Of a DNA stretch of 64,000 bases, positions 35,325 to 45,446 are shown piece by piece. The position numbers and the translations under genes are program-made. The stretch covers positions 124,001 to 188,000 of the forward strand of contig NW_024401808.1 in the NCBI RefSeq assembly GCF_016859285.1, written 5' to 3'. How positions within the stretch are numbered: the stretch's first letter is position 1; every line of letters begins with the position of its first letter. Source of the DNA: Xiphias gladius (taxonomy: Eukaryota; Chordata; Actinopteri; Istiophoriformes; Xiphiidae). The notes beneath the pieces are model-generated. The model did not search any database and had not been told where the DNA came from. It saw only the letters and a program-made list of their open reading frames with translations.

Positions 35325-35955
35325 TGCATGGTCCCACACCAATTTATGTATTTATCTGTTGGCTAAACTCCAAGCATGCCTTAAGGACATAAAGACCTGG
35401 ATGACCAGAAACTTTCTGCTATTAAATTCAGACAAAACTGTCATTGTACTTGGCCCCCAACACCTCAGAAACACATTATCTAATGTGTTTCTGAGTTACT
35501 CTAAATGGCAATACCCTGGCCTCCAGCACCACTGTTAGGAATCTATGCATTAGCTTTGTTCAGGATATTCCCTTTAACTCCCACATAAAACAAAGTTCAA
35601 GAACTGGCTTTTTTAACCTACAGAACATTTCAAAAAAAATCACGCACATCCTGTCTCAAAAAGATGCAGAAAAACTAGTCCATGCTTTTGTTACTTCTAG
35701 GCTTGATTCTTGAATTCCATATTATCAGGCTGCCCCAACAAGTCTCTGAATATTCTGAATATATATATCCAAAAATACTGCAGCACAAGTACTGATGGGA
35801 ACTAGGAAAAGAGATCATATTTTTCCTGTGCTAGCATCACTGCATTGTCCCTTTTATAATTCAGAACAGACTTTAAAATCCTCCTCCTCACCTACAAAGC
35901 CCCCACAGAATGGAGGCTTACTTGTGGTTCCTAGAATCTCCAAACGTAGAATGGG
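35325..35955 (+). pseudogene. L2 fragment, C-terminal RT region
   Basis: LQACLKDIKTWMTRNFLLLN, NSDKTVIVLGPQHLRN, then NSHIKQS-like, FHLQNISKK-like and ILLLTYKA pieces in shifting frames, ending at RISKRRMG (about 35950). Internal deletions have removed most of the C-terminal region. Confidence 0.75.
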
Positions 35956-37065
35956 AGTGCATCATAACAAAGAGACAGCACTGGTGAAAGTTACAAATGA
36001 CCTTCTAACTGCATCGGACAAGGGACTTGTCTCTGTACTTGTCTTGTTAGATCTTAGTGTTGCATTTGATACCATTGACCACCATATCATATTTATATTT
36101 ATTTAATATCATATTTAATTGCTTTTAACGGAACTGCTCTAAGACGGTTTATATCCTGTTTATCAGATCAATTTTAGTTTGTGCATGTTAACGATAAATC
36201 CTCCATATACTCAAAAGTTAGTCACACGGTTCCACGAGGCTCTGTGCTTGGATGAGTTCTATTCTCCTTATGTGTGCTTCCTTTAGGCAATATTATTAGG
36301 AAACAATCCATAAATGTCCATTGTTACTTAGACGAGCACCAACGTTAAGAATCTCTGCATTATCTTTGTGCAGGATATGCCCTTTAACTCACACATAAAA
36401 CAAACTTCCTTTTTCACCCACATAACATTGTAAAAATCAGGCACATCCTATCTCAAAAAGACGCAAAAAAATAATCCATGCTTTGTTACTTCTAGGCTGG
36501 GATATCATAATTCCTTATTATCAGTCTGCCCCAACAATCCTCTGAATGTTCTCAAGCTTATCCAGAATGCTCCAGCGCAAATACTGACAGGAACTAGGGA
36601 AATAGATCATATTCCTCCTTTCTTAGCTTCTCTGCATTAGATCCCTGTAAAATCCAGAACAGAATTCAAAATCCTCCTCCTCACCTACAAAGCCCTTAAT
36701 GGTCAGGCACCATCATATCTGAAAAAGCTCATAGTACCCTATTACCCCACTAAAACACTGCACTCCCAGAACTCAGGCTTGCTTGTGGTTCCTAGAGTCT
36801 CCAAAATTATTAGTTAGTTATTATTATTATTATTAGCAGCAGCAGCTTTATTATTAGTCCATTATTATTATTATACATCTTTATGTGGAACCTACATTGA
36901 TCTTTCCTCCTGCTCTCTCTCTATTTCTCTCTTTCTCTTTAAACCCAACTGGTCAAGGCAGATGGCTGCCCACCATAAATCCGGTCCAGTTCAAGGTTTC
37001 TACCTGTGCCCTGAGATAACTTCTGTTATGATTTGGCGCTATATAAATAAAATTGACTTGACTTG
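35955..37065 (+). pseudogene. L2 fragment, RT restart through 3' end with terminal tail
   Basis: At about 35955 the reading jumps back to the RT fingers ([35 protein letters not shown]) and runs on through the C-terminal region (LLTYKALNGQAPSYL, about 36680). At about 36808 it is cut and joined to the 3' UTR with ATT repeats (36816-36880). It ends with GATTTGGCGCTATATAAATA and an AAATTGACTTGACTTG tail at 37030-37065, the recognition tail of fish L2 elements. Either two copies are juxtaposed or one copy was rearranged. Confidence 0.8.
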
Positions 37066-37234
37066 TACATTCTTGCATGAGTTGCTCTATGACACTGTAG
37101 TTGGCACTGTGTACAAATCTACAGCAGCACACAAGAAGGCAACTTTAGAGAAAACAGCAGAAAAAGCCTAATTTTATCTTTATTTGTTTAAACCTTTGCC
37201 GTGGCTGCATGTCGCTATTGTACAGCTCGTGTTT

Positions 37235-37540
37235 CTAAGTGCTATTTGAAAGCAACTGGACTTGCTTGAGGTCCTTGAAGATGTTTCACCTCTCATCCAA
37301 AAGGCTTCTTCAGTTCTAACTGATCCAGGGGGACCTGGGGGATCTAGGCATTTGACCTATTGTAGGGTCATTTACACCTAATGACTCACATGTGACCTCA
37401 ACGACTTTCAATGGCCCCTTCCCTACTCAAAACGCCCTACTTCCAGTGCTCTTGCTCGGACCACACCCATCTTCAAACTCAGCCTTCATTTTGATCTCAA
37501 CTGCAACCTGTAAAGTTTCCTGATTGTGTCTCGCACAGTT
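37235..37540 (-). pseudogene. Possible retroelement 3' remnant, minus strand
   Basis: On the minus strand the sequence reads RTEEAFWMRGETSSRTSSKS, a wording I associate with the end of a fish retroelement ORF (Penelope/Neptune-like or a LINE). No catalytic motif is present, so the family is uncertain. Confidence 0.35.
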
Positions 37541-37559
37541 GTGACACTATTGCGTTGAA

Positions 37560-39670
37560 AAAAATTGTCTACAGACATACATATCATAGTGGCAACGCAT
37601 CACAGCCCAGCATTCAATTTTATGTCCATATCCTCAAACAGGTGAGAAAGTACCACCTAGTGGCACCAACTGTTACTACAGCAACACTATGTCTAAATTT
37701 TTTTCTCATCCTCAATGCAAATTACATTCAGACACAGGTTTGCAGCTTACAGTTTCATGAAGCAGTGATGCCAAAGACAATTCACAAAAGGTGGTGTAGA
37801 AACATCTTCTTTGATACACAGACAGCAGCAAAAAGGAAAGTGACTGGGCAGAAAAAGTCTTGCTTTTGTTTTAAAAATGTTTTATAATGATCACTCACCT
37901 CCTATTTGACTGAATCCCATGTACTGGCTGTGATATGCCCAGCTATCAGCATTAACAAAAAATATTATGTTGATATACCTCCAGTAGTAATTACACCATT
38001 ATTACACCACTGTAATGGAAGTGTTGTCATGCCTTCATGCAAGTTTCTCAAATATTACTAAATAAATAAACAAATAGATTTGTTTCACTACAGTGAATTA
38101 TGATTAACAATAATCTGATTGATTAGTTTTCTGATTGATCAGTGTCACGCAACAAACTATACCATTCTAACTAGTAAATCTGGGGGGGATACTACCTGTA
38201 GGTACATGTGTGAACAAAGTGTCAGCGATGCACAATGTAAAGAACAGCTTAAATAGTATAGTTGAGTTTATAAAATTTATCAGTTTCATAAAGACATGTA
38301 TAATGTAACGTCAAAAGTGTTGCTACAACTACTCTCATTATAATGTTGGTCAATAAGGTTTTTTCCAGATGAGGAAAAAAACTATTTAAGAAATACATTT
38401 TTATTTTTAATTTTATTTTTTAGGCTGGTAACCATCAACCAAAAAGGGATAATATAATGCATATTTTCATGCACATTAAATGCATGTGAGTGTACGGGTA
38501 GCAATCATTCTGTCAAAAGCAAGTTTTCATGTTTGACAGTTACACCACCTTGATGTTTCTGACACAAACACAAAAAAATTCTCTCAAAATGAATTTGATT
38601 TATAATTGTAATAAAAAATGCTTGGAGGTGCAAGGTAGAGATGTATTAAAGTACTTTTCCACATAAAAATATAGGTTTCTTTAACTAGTGTATTTGACTG
38701 TATGTACACCACAATGAGAGAAGTGTGAAACTACTCAAATAAGGCACTTACTGGTGCCCTCATCCAGTGACTTAGTGTACTACTAGGTTAAACCTGGCCC
38801 AGTCAGGCTGGGTTAATGCTGCAGGATCAATCAAACAAGATTACTTCGAACTGTTGGACCAAATGCCTGGACAATAAGCCGACAAGTGCTCTGTGTACTT
38901 TAGAATATACCACTGACTTACAGCAAGATACAAACAGCGTAATGGCAATTAGGAATTAACTGGTCAGGTTTTTGCAAAACGAGAAGAGAGGAAATTAATT
39001 AAATTCTAGGCTGCATGCAAGTCTTACACTGTGCCCTAATTCACCAGCAGACAAGGTGGTCTTAGGAGTTATTAACATACTACACACTGTTCGTCGTATG
39101 ACAGGCAGGCAAAAATTTAGAGTGCAGGCCTCTGTAAAGCAACAGGCGATCTCCGACCACAGTTTTTTAAACAAAACTACTCTCGTTTCGGCATATACAG
39201 CATATTACTACAATAAATGAAGCGAAGGGGTTGATGTGGGCTATCTACAGTGAATGTTAGCGTAACAGATGACCCCACTGTCTTCTTAAAAAATGAAAAT
39301 GATGGTAGCATAGAATCAATTTTTTAATTACAATAATGAGGTGTTTATTATTATTAAGTCTTTTTTACAAAATGAAAAGGACACAGTAATAAAGGACATT
39401 TTATTTACTTAATTCACGTGTTTACTACCATTATTTCATTAATTATTTATTTGTGAACTACATGACTGACAATACATTTTAAGATTTGATTGCTGGAATC
39501 ACTAGATTCTGTAGTATTACTAAAATAGTTTGGATTTGGGTGGACATGTATAAGCAACATTTTTCCCCTTCTTAGTTCCACTTAAAGACCATAGTTTTGC
39601 TTCTATGTTGAAAGGAAACTTACCCAATGTCCAGTGATTTCCATGCTATTTCCAGCTTGATGTACACAAT
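37560..39670. other. Non-coding stretch
   Basis: AT-rich. No coding signature, tRNA or terminal repeat was recognised. Confidence 0.5.
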
Positions 39671-39672
39671 GT

Positions 39673-40005
39673 GTGTGTTTACGTGCACACTAGAATCCGG
39701 GTTATGATTGGGTTTTTGGGGTATCCTGGTTAAGTTTTGTGCATGTAAACAGCTTGTTCCGGTTTCAAAAACCTTGAAAGACCTTATCCCGGTTTTGGGA
39801 AACCTGGAGTACTCTTACAGAAACCGTGATACTGTGGCATGTAAACTCCTTATCCAAGTTTCTGAACCATCTCATAGTGGCTGAGATGGTGAGAAATCAA
39901 GACATCAGTCAGATTTCTGATGTTCCGTGTAAACGTCATATCCCGAACAAGATCAAAACCAGGATAAGACTCATATCCAGGATACTAATACGTATGTAAA
40001 CACAC
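39673..40005. mobile_element. MITE-like element with GTGTGTTTAC termini
   Basis: The left end GTGTGTTTACGTGCAC and the right end ACGTATGTAAACACAC are imperfect inverted repeats; similarity extends into CCGGGTTATGATTGGGTTT versus the complement of AAACCAGGATAAGACTC. The interior is full of GTAAAC words (GCATGTAAAC, GTGTAAACG) and is itself partly self-complementary. It is 333 bp long with no coding capacity, as expected for a non-autonomous DNA element. The superfamily is unknown. Confidence 0.5.
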
Positions 40006-40062
40006 TCAATGCTGTCCCCCATCATACCGTTACTGTAACAGTTAAATGTTAAGTAGACTCAC

Positions 40063-40400
40063 CTTCTGTTTCAAATTGTTGTCAACGTGGACTGTGGCGT
40101 CAAAATGACAGCACAGTAGTTATAAAAACACTCCGTCCATTCTAAGTTGAGCCCGTCCTGTTGGACGGACAGTAGCTCTCCAGCAGAATTTCAGTAGCAA
40201 ACGGCTGATGAAGTCCGTTTAACTCCCCGGCTTGTGGGTCAATAACGGGACACAAATGCAAACATCATACCGTGTCCCATTGGTGACAAAAACCGTCTCT
40301 CGGTTCGGGGCAGTGGCAGCACGTGCAGCGTTTAGTGGTCATCTGTAACTTTTCAATTTGCTTCAATCAATTCGCCCTGTCGGCTCATCGTTCCCTCTAG
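40063..40400 (-). promoter_or_regulatory. CpG-rich block with donor, candidate minus-strand first exon
   Basis: CpG-rich for this window (GTCTCTCGGTTCGGGGC, GCACGTGCAGCG, TTCGCCCTGTCGGC). On the minus strand it contains CACCAATGGG (a CCAAT box, about 40289-40280), a TTTTTATAA patch (about 40130-40122) and ends at GAAACAGAAG|GTGAGT with exon edge 40063. No long frame is open on the minus strand, so a 5' UTR exon would be the simplest reading. The target gene is unknown; the next minus-strand gene seen is gal3st4, about 15 kb away. Confidence 0.4.
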
Positions 40401-40916
40401 ACTGACAGTGCCTCCAGTTCAGGAGTTTACCCGAACTCTCGTTCTAGTGCCTTTGCTGTAGCCTGTGAACCACTTATGTCTCTGTCACGTTCAAAGAAAT
40501 GTCAACATATATCATGAGAGCCTCTGTTCTTAGCGTGTTCCTCAACAAGTTTGCAGAAAGATAAGCTATAACAGGATTTAACAGCCTAGGAAAAAATACA
40601 TTTGGCAATATGTGAGCCAATAAATATATATATATAAATATGGGTACAGAATCTGTTTCTTGTTTGAGGTTATTTTTCTCCAACTAATGTTGGCTTGATT
40701 CCAAACATAACCCAATATACCGTAGAATGTTCTCAATTATGCACACACCATCAGCCATAGACCGGAATTAGAGCTCTTATAAATTACTTCAATAGAGTTA
40801 GTGTGTCTTTGCTTATTCAAACCAGGCTCAGATTACATAATGATTTAAAGCCCCTTGATTAACATAGTGCTATTGCATCTTTCAGTTTATGTTGATGCAT
40901 ACTTTTTTATTTGCAG

Positions 40917-41111
40917 AAAAAGAAGACAGTCCTGGAGAAAATTGTTAAAGCTGTGTTGCCACTGTGTCTTTTTGGGTACTACCACTGGGTGTCACCAAAA
41001 TCTTAATTCTCTAATCCAACACAGGTACCAGTATGCTTCACCAGAGCTTCTTGACAAATATGGAAGATTTTAAATCCCTAAATGAAAAAAAAAAAAAAAA
41101 AATCTAATAAA
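40917..41111 (+). other. Possible terminal exon or retrocopy end, plus strand
   Basis: After TTTTTTATTTGCAG (acceptor-like, ending 40916) the frame 40917-41006 reads KKTVLEKIVKAVLPLC then LFGYYHWVSPKS and a stop, with a membrane-like middle. An alternative frame reads to 41073. An A18 tract (41085-41102) is followed at once by AATAAA (41106-41111). This could be the last exon of a small plus-strand gene starting near the CpG-rich block at 40400, or the A-tail of a retrocopy. I do not recognise the protein and found no proper donor upstream. Confidence 0.25.
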
Positions 41112-41119
41112 GTGAAATA

Positions 41120-41920
41120 CGGGACACATTGTTATTTGTATTTGCTTTTTATGTATGCATTCACTGTGTCCTAATTACATGAAAAACATATGTTAAATTA
41201 AAATTATTTATCCTTTTGTTTTTAATAAGTAAATTATTACTTTTTGATTCTGACATAAATTTTCCATGGCACATTAAATAAAATCTAAACCAGAAAAAAA
41301 AAGAGGTGTATTGCATTTCAGTGTTGTCCAGCAGAGGGAATCATGGACCTACTAAAACTAAAAAGCATATACAGTGATTGACCAGCTGTGCTGAGGTTAG
41401 AAAGTAATCAAGGTTTAAACTTATGTCCCCCCATATATATACAATACCACGTCTCTCCCTTCTCTGTGATGGAAAGCCCTTTTGCCTTGTGACTTGGTCT
41501 GACAGCACATTGTATGAACCAGTTCATTTCTACCATAACCCAGTGCCCAGTGCCAGTAACCCAGGATTCACACCATGGTCAGCTAGTTGCCAGGAGGCAG
41601 AGAAATGGAGGTGCAGTCAGAGACAAATGAATAGCTGGATGATGGAGCCTGTGATTAACTTTACAACTATAAGGTTTAATACTATAATACTATAAAGTTA
41701 TCAATGCTTTTTGTGAGCAGTGAAACAAGTGGGTAACTTTGGAAATAAAACTGGGCATTAACAATTAGAATCATTCAACAAACACTGCATTCATTAATGC
41801 CCCACTGATTTGAACACATTCTTGCTGTCATAGTGCCCTGATTGAAGGAGAACTGTAGCATGATATGAGCTACTTATAATCAGTGCAAAGGAGCCACACC
41901 ACTCACAGCCAACTTATCAC
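41120..41920. other. Non-coding stretch
   Basis: No recognisable coding or repeat signature. Confidence 0.45.
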
Positions 41921-41925
41921 TTCTC

Positions 41926-42250
41926 TACATACTTTTTTCAAAACACAGGAGATGTTCATTCTGAGGTTGTTTTGCTAAGAGTTGTTCATTTTGACGAAGA
42001 CAATTAGACAATTAGACACTTTTTAAATATAGAGCAAATGTTCCGTCTGACGCTTTTTTTTATTGAGAGCTGTTAATTTTGACAACAATATTAAGTTTAT
42101 TGAAACAGAGAATAGTAGAAAGTGAATAAATATGAAGAAAAACATGGTGTAATTTCAGTTACTGCACATTCTTTGTCAAAACAGGTCATGTTCATCCTGA
42201 GATTGGTTTCTGAAAGTAGATCATTTTGAACAACATGTTAAATTAGGCTT
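41926..42250 (+). repeat. Degenerate satellite-like tandem repeat, left block
   Basis: Three diverged units share the core ATGTTCATTCTGAGGTTG (at about 41952, 42038 and 42188), followed by GAGCTGTTCATTTTGAC-type and TTAAATTAG-type words and preceded by TTTTTTCAAAACAC or TTTGTCAAAACAG. The same words in the same order continue at 43130, so this is the left part of one array. Confidence 0.7.
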
Positions 42251-42319
42251 TAGTAGCTGCCAAGAATGCTTTACCATTAGATACATCCAAATGTAAAAAC
42301 CTAAAGTCACTTTCTTATG

Positions 42320-43115
42320 ACTGAAGTTTTCAGCCAGGAGATGTCATCAGGTAGTGTCCAACTTTTTTTTGGATGTTTCGACCCTGAACCCCACTGTCCT
42401 CCAGCTGGTGGGTTGGCATTGATAGCCAGTCACTGTGCATCTTTTTCCTGACTTCCAGCTTAAATCCTCCCACCTGTTCCAAAGCCAACAAGAAGTTTCT
42501 TCCCAGGTCCAGCTTCATCTCCTACGATTGTGCCAGCTGCAGGAGGTTCTTCTTGGACTAGGAGGAGGGTGGCTTCTCCCCCTCTCTGATGAACTGTATT
42601 GACAGGACTGGTCTCACGTGGTTCTGACGTGTTTTCCGTCTATCCTGCTCCAAAATGTCAGCTAATGCTATATCTGTATCTCACCTGGCTAAGTGGAGTC
42701 TTGTACCTTGCCACTATGTGTGCCAACATGACTCTCTCTCTGGATAACTTGTACAGTGGGTCCTCCCTCATTCTCCACCTGTGCAGGTTTGTCGATGCTG
42801 GAAGCATGTCATTCACTAATTCAACCAGGAAAGAGATGCAGAAGGGCTCCAGTCTCCGAAGTTCAGGCCACACGATCCTCCGCTTTAACAGGTCCCAATT
42901 TGTCCAGGCTCCTTGTATTCCAAGTTCCACAGCCCTCAACCTTTGCCCTTCTTCTTCCAGGTGTAGGACCTCAACTCAGATCATGTTTCTCCTCTACCTT
43001 GGGTCTGCTTTCCCCCATTGCTGGAAGTTGGTCCTTGTCTTCCCAAGCCACCTGCAAAGGTGTTTGTTCCCTCGCCTCTCGACTCCTTCCGCTGATGTCA
43101 TAGGCACTTAATGAA
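42320..43115 (-). pseudogene. Retroelement C-terminal ORF relic, minus strand, inserted in the tandem array
   Basis: Best frame 42939-42658 (minus): AVELGIQGAWTNWDLLKRRI, WPELRRLEPFCISFLVELVN, DMLPASTNLHRW and MLAHIVARYKTPLSQVRYRY. It corresponds to the end of a fish LINE-type polyprotein that normally reads C-x2-C...H.L..C.TALSQGRY.WRH. The zinc-binding Cys residues are lost (Y and K in place). A second frame (42518-42330) has MKLDLGRNFLLALE, matching the later 'DLG.KL.FP' block. The upstream RT is absent. Confidence 0.55.
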
Positions 43116-43129
43116 TTATTATTATCGCT

Positions 43130-43745
43130 TCATGCTTTGTCAAAACACATACATGTAAGTTTTGAGGTCATATTGCTGAAAGCTGTTAATTTTGATAGAT
43201 ACAAAGTAAATCTATCCTTTCTTCTTAGAATGTTTTGGGAGCAAGTTTCTGCATTTAAAACATTAGAAAATGCATTAATATAAAGGAAAATGGGGTTCTT
43301 TTACGTAATGATACATACTTTTTTCAAAATACATCAAATGTTCCTTCTGAGGTTATTTTTGCTTTGCGGTTTTAATGTTGACCAACAAATTTAACTGTTA
43401 TTTCTTCCCAAATTGTTTTAGGACAAAGCTTTTTCATTCAAAACATTAGAAAATGGATAAATATTGAGGAAAACTGAAGATACTTTTTAAAATATTTTGC
43501 ACATGTTCCATCTGAGGGTTTTTTCTTACTGAGAGCTGTTCATTTTGACAAAAATATTAAATTAATCTGGAATGTCTTCCCAGAATCTTTTTTGTGAAGT
43601 TTCTTGTTTAATTAGAAATGCATAAATATGGAGGAAAATATTGTATTATTTCAGTTACTCCACAAGCCTTGTCAAAACAGAGCATGTGTTCATTCTGAGG
43701 TTGGTTTTCTAAGAGGCGGTCATTTTGAACAGCATGTAAAGTTAG
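43130..43745 (+). repeat. Degenerate satellite-like tandem repeat, right block
   Basis: Four units have cores at about 43153, 43338, 43503 and 43686, spaced about 165-185 bp. Each carries TTTGTCAAAACA or TTTTTCAAAATA, then the TCTGAGGTT core, then GCTGTTCATTTTGAC, TTAAATTA, a TTTCTTCATTTAAAACATTAG stretch and ATAAATATGGAGGAAAAT. AT-rich with poly-T patches. Confidence 0.75.
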
Positions 43746-44039
43746 GAACCCGACTCCTTCATTTCACTTCTCTATGTGCTACAGCTTCCCTAGCAACTGA
43801 CCTTTAAAATTATGGTCTGATCAGTGTGGGATCACTAACAATACTTCAACTATGTATTTGCAGCATATTATATGGCACTATATGGCACTAAATTATTTGG
43901 TGATTATTTGTTTATTTATTTCGTGATGGCGTTTTTCCCAAAACTGGGTTATATTACAATAACAGATTTTCTCCCCGGCTTAAAAAACAAGATCATAGGT
44001 GACCACAACCTACAGAGGGTTTGTGGCACTGTCGCTGCA

Positions 44040-44695
44040 TGTGCAAAACTGAACATTAATAGCATGACGCCCTATCGATGCTTTTCATTAACTTGCCTTC
44101 TTCTCTCTCCTGTAGTTTTGAGCTTTTTCGTCCCTTATGTTGCTTTCTGCAGGTATTTCTGCCTCCAGAGCTGCATTCTGGATCTGTGACTGCAAACCAC
44201 CTACTGCCCCCCATGATCCTGCTCAAACCCCACTAATTCAATTATTTTGATTATCATTATTATTGTTATATTTGGTCTTATTAGTATTATTATTAGTCCT
44301 ATTATTTTAATTACTATTTTTATTATTAGTCTCATTATAAAACATCTTTATGTGGTACCTGTATTGTGCTATGTTCTCTTTCCTCCCTCCTGCCCTCCTG
44401 TCTCTCTCCCTCACAAACTCTTTCTCTCTCTTTGTCTCTAGCTCTCTTTTTCTTTCAACCCAGCCGATCGGGGCAGACAGCCGCCCACCATGAGCTGGGT
44501 TATTTTCAAGGTTTCTACCTGTTAAAAGGAGGTTTTTCCTTGCCGCTGTTGCCAAAGTGCTTGCTCATGTGGGATTGCTCGGTCTCTATAAATATAACTA
44601 TAAAGAGTACAATCTAGACCTGTTCTATATGAAAAGTGCCCTGAGTTATGATTTGGCGCTATATAAATAAAATTGAATTGAATTGAACTGAATAT
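44040..44695 (+). repeat. L2 LINE 3' UTR copy with terminal tail
   Basis: Matches the L2 3' UTR at 32310-32600: TTAACTTGCCTTCTTCTC, GGTATTTCTGCCTCCAGAGC, CACCTACTGCCCCCCATGAT, CCTGCTCAAACC, ATT-rich repeats (44240-44340), CCGCCCACCATGAGCTGGGT and GATTTGGCGCTATATAAATA at 44649-44668, ending in AATTGAATTGAATTGAACTG. It is severely 5' truncated and has no RT. Confidence 0.85.
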
Positions 44696-44699
44696 TACC

Positions 44700-45440
44700 A
44701 ATGACGTGGTAGGACTAGGCATAGGGTTTGCAACTGACTCAGTTTAACTTCTAATTTAATATGGATATACATACCATTTTAAGCCATTAAAGTCACAACT
44801 TTTTTTTGATGAACATATTGATTGATATTCAAATGCTTCTCAATCAGCATGCCACTACAGAAATAAAATAGATGTTTTGACACCAAATCAAGAATATCCA
44901 TCTTGAAACTGTCTGCTACTTATTTAATGATATTCCTCGGCTCATTCGTTCACAGTGTGGTGCATGAGAACATGCTTCCGGTGTTTAAGAGAGCACAATG
45001 AGACGCTTTTGAAAGCTGGCTTATTGGGACGCAATTGGTTGCAATATATTGGGGATCAGAAAAATTTGTTTTGACCATCCTCAATATTTATCTCACAGAT
45101 CACATTGGACAATACTAGAATAAAACGACTGTTTATTCATTGTACAGTTTCATTTCAACAGAAACTGTTTACATTTAAACTTGGGTACCAAGATTTCCAA
45201 AATTCCACTCTTATCTTCTCCTGGAAAGAAATGATCCATTTAATTTATGCACTTAGTGTGAGGTTTTTTTTTCTCCTGAGAACTGACTGAATGTAAACCA
45301 AAATTGAACATTATTACCTTCATAAAGGTAGATCTTATGGCAGGGCTGTCATATTGGACTGTAATAGATTTTACGTGTGTACCTATTAATGTGGCTATAA
45401 GTGTGTGATGTTGCACAATTATATAAGCTAGATCCCTTTT
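44700..45440. other. Non-coding stretch
   Basis: AT-rich. No coding or repeat signature recognised. Confidence 0.45.
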
Positions 45441-45446
45441 TGATCC

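Noticed and set aside
42599-43111. Plus-strand 170-residue frame in the array-interrupting fragment
   Set aside because: Shadow of the minus-strand retroelement relic, which carries the recognisable motifs.
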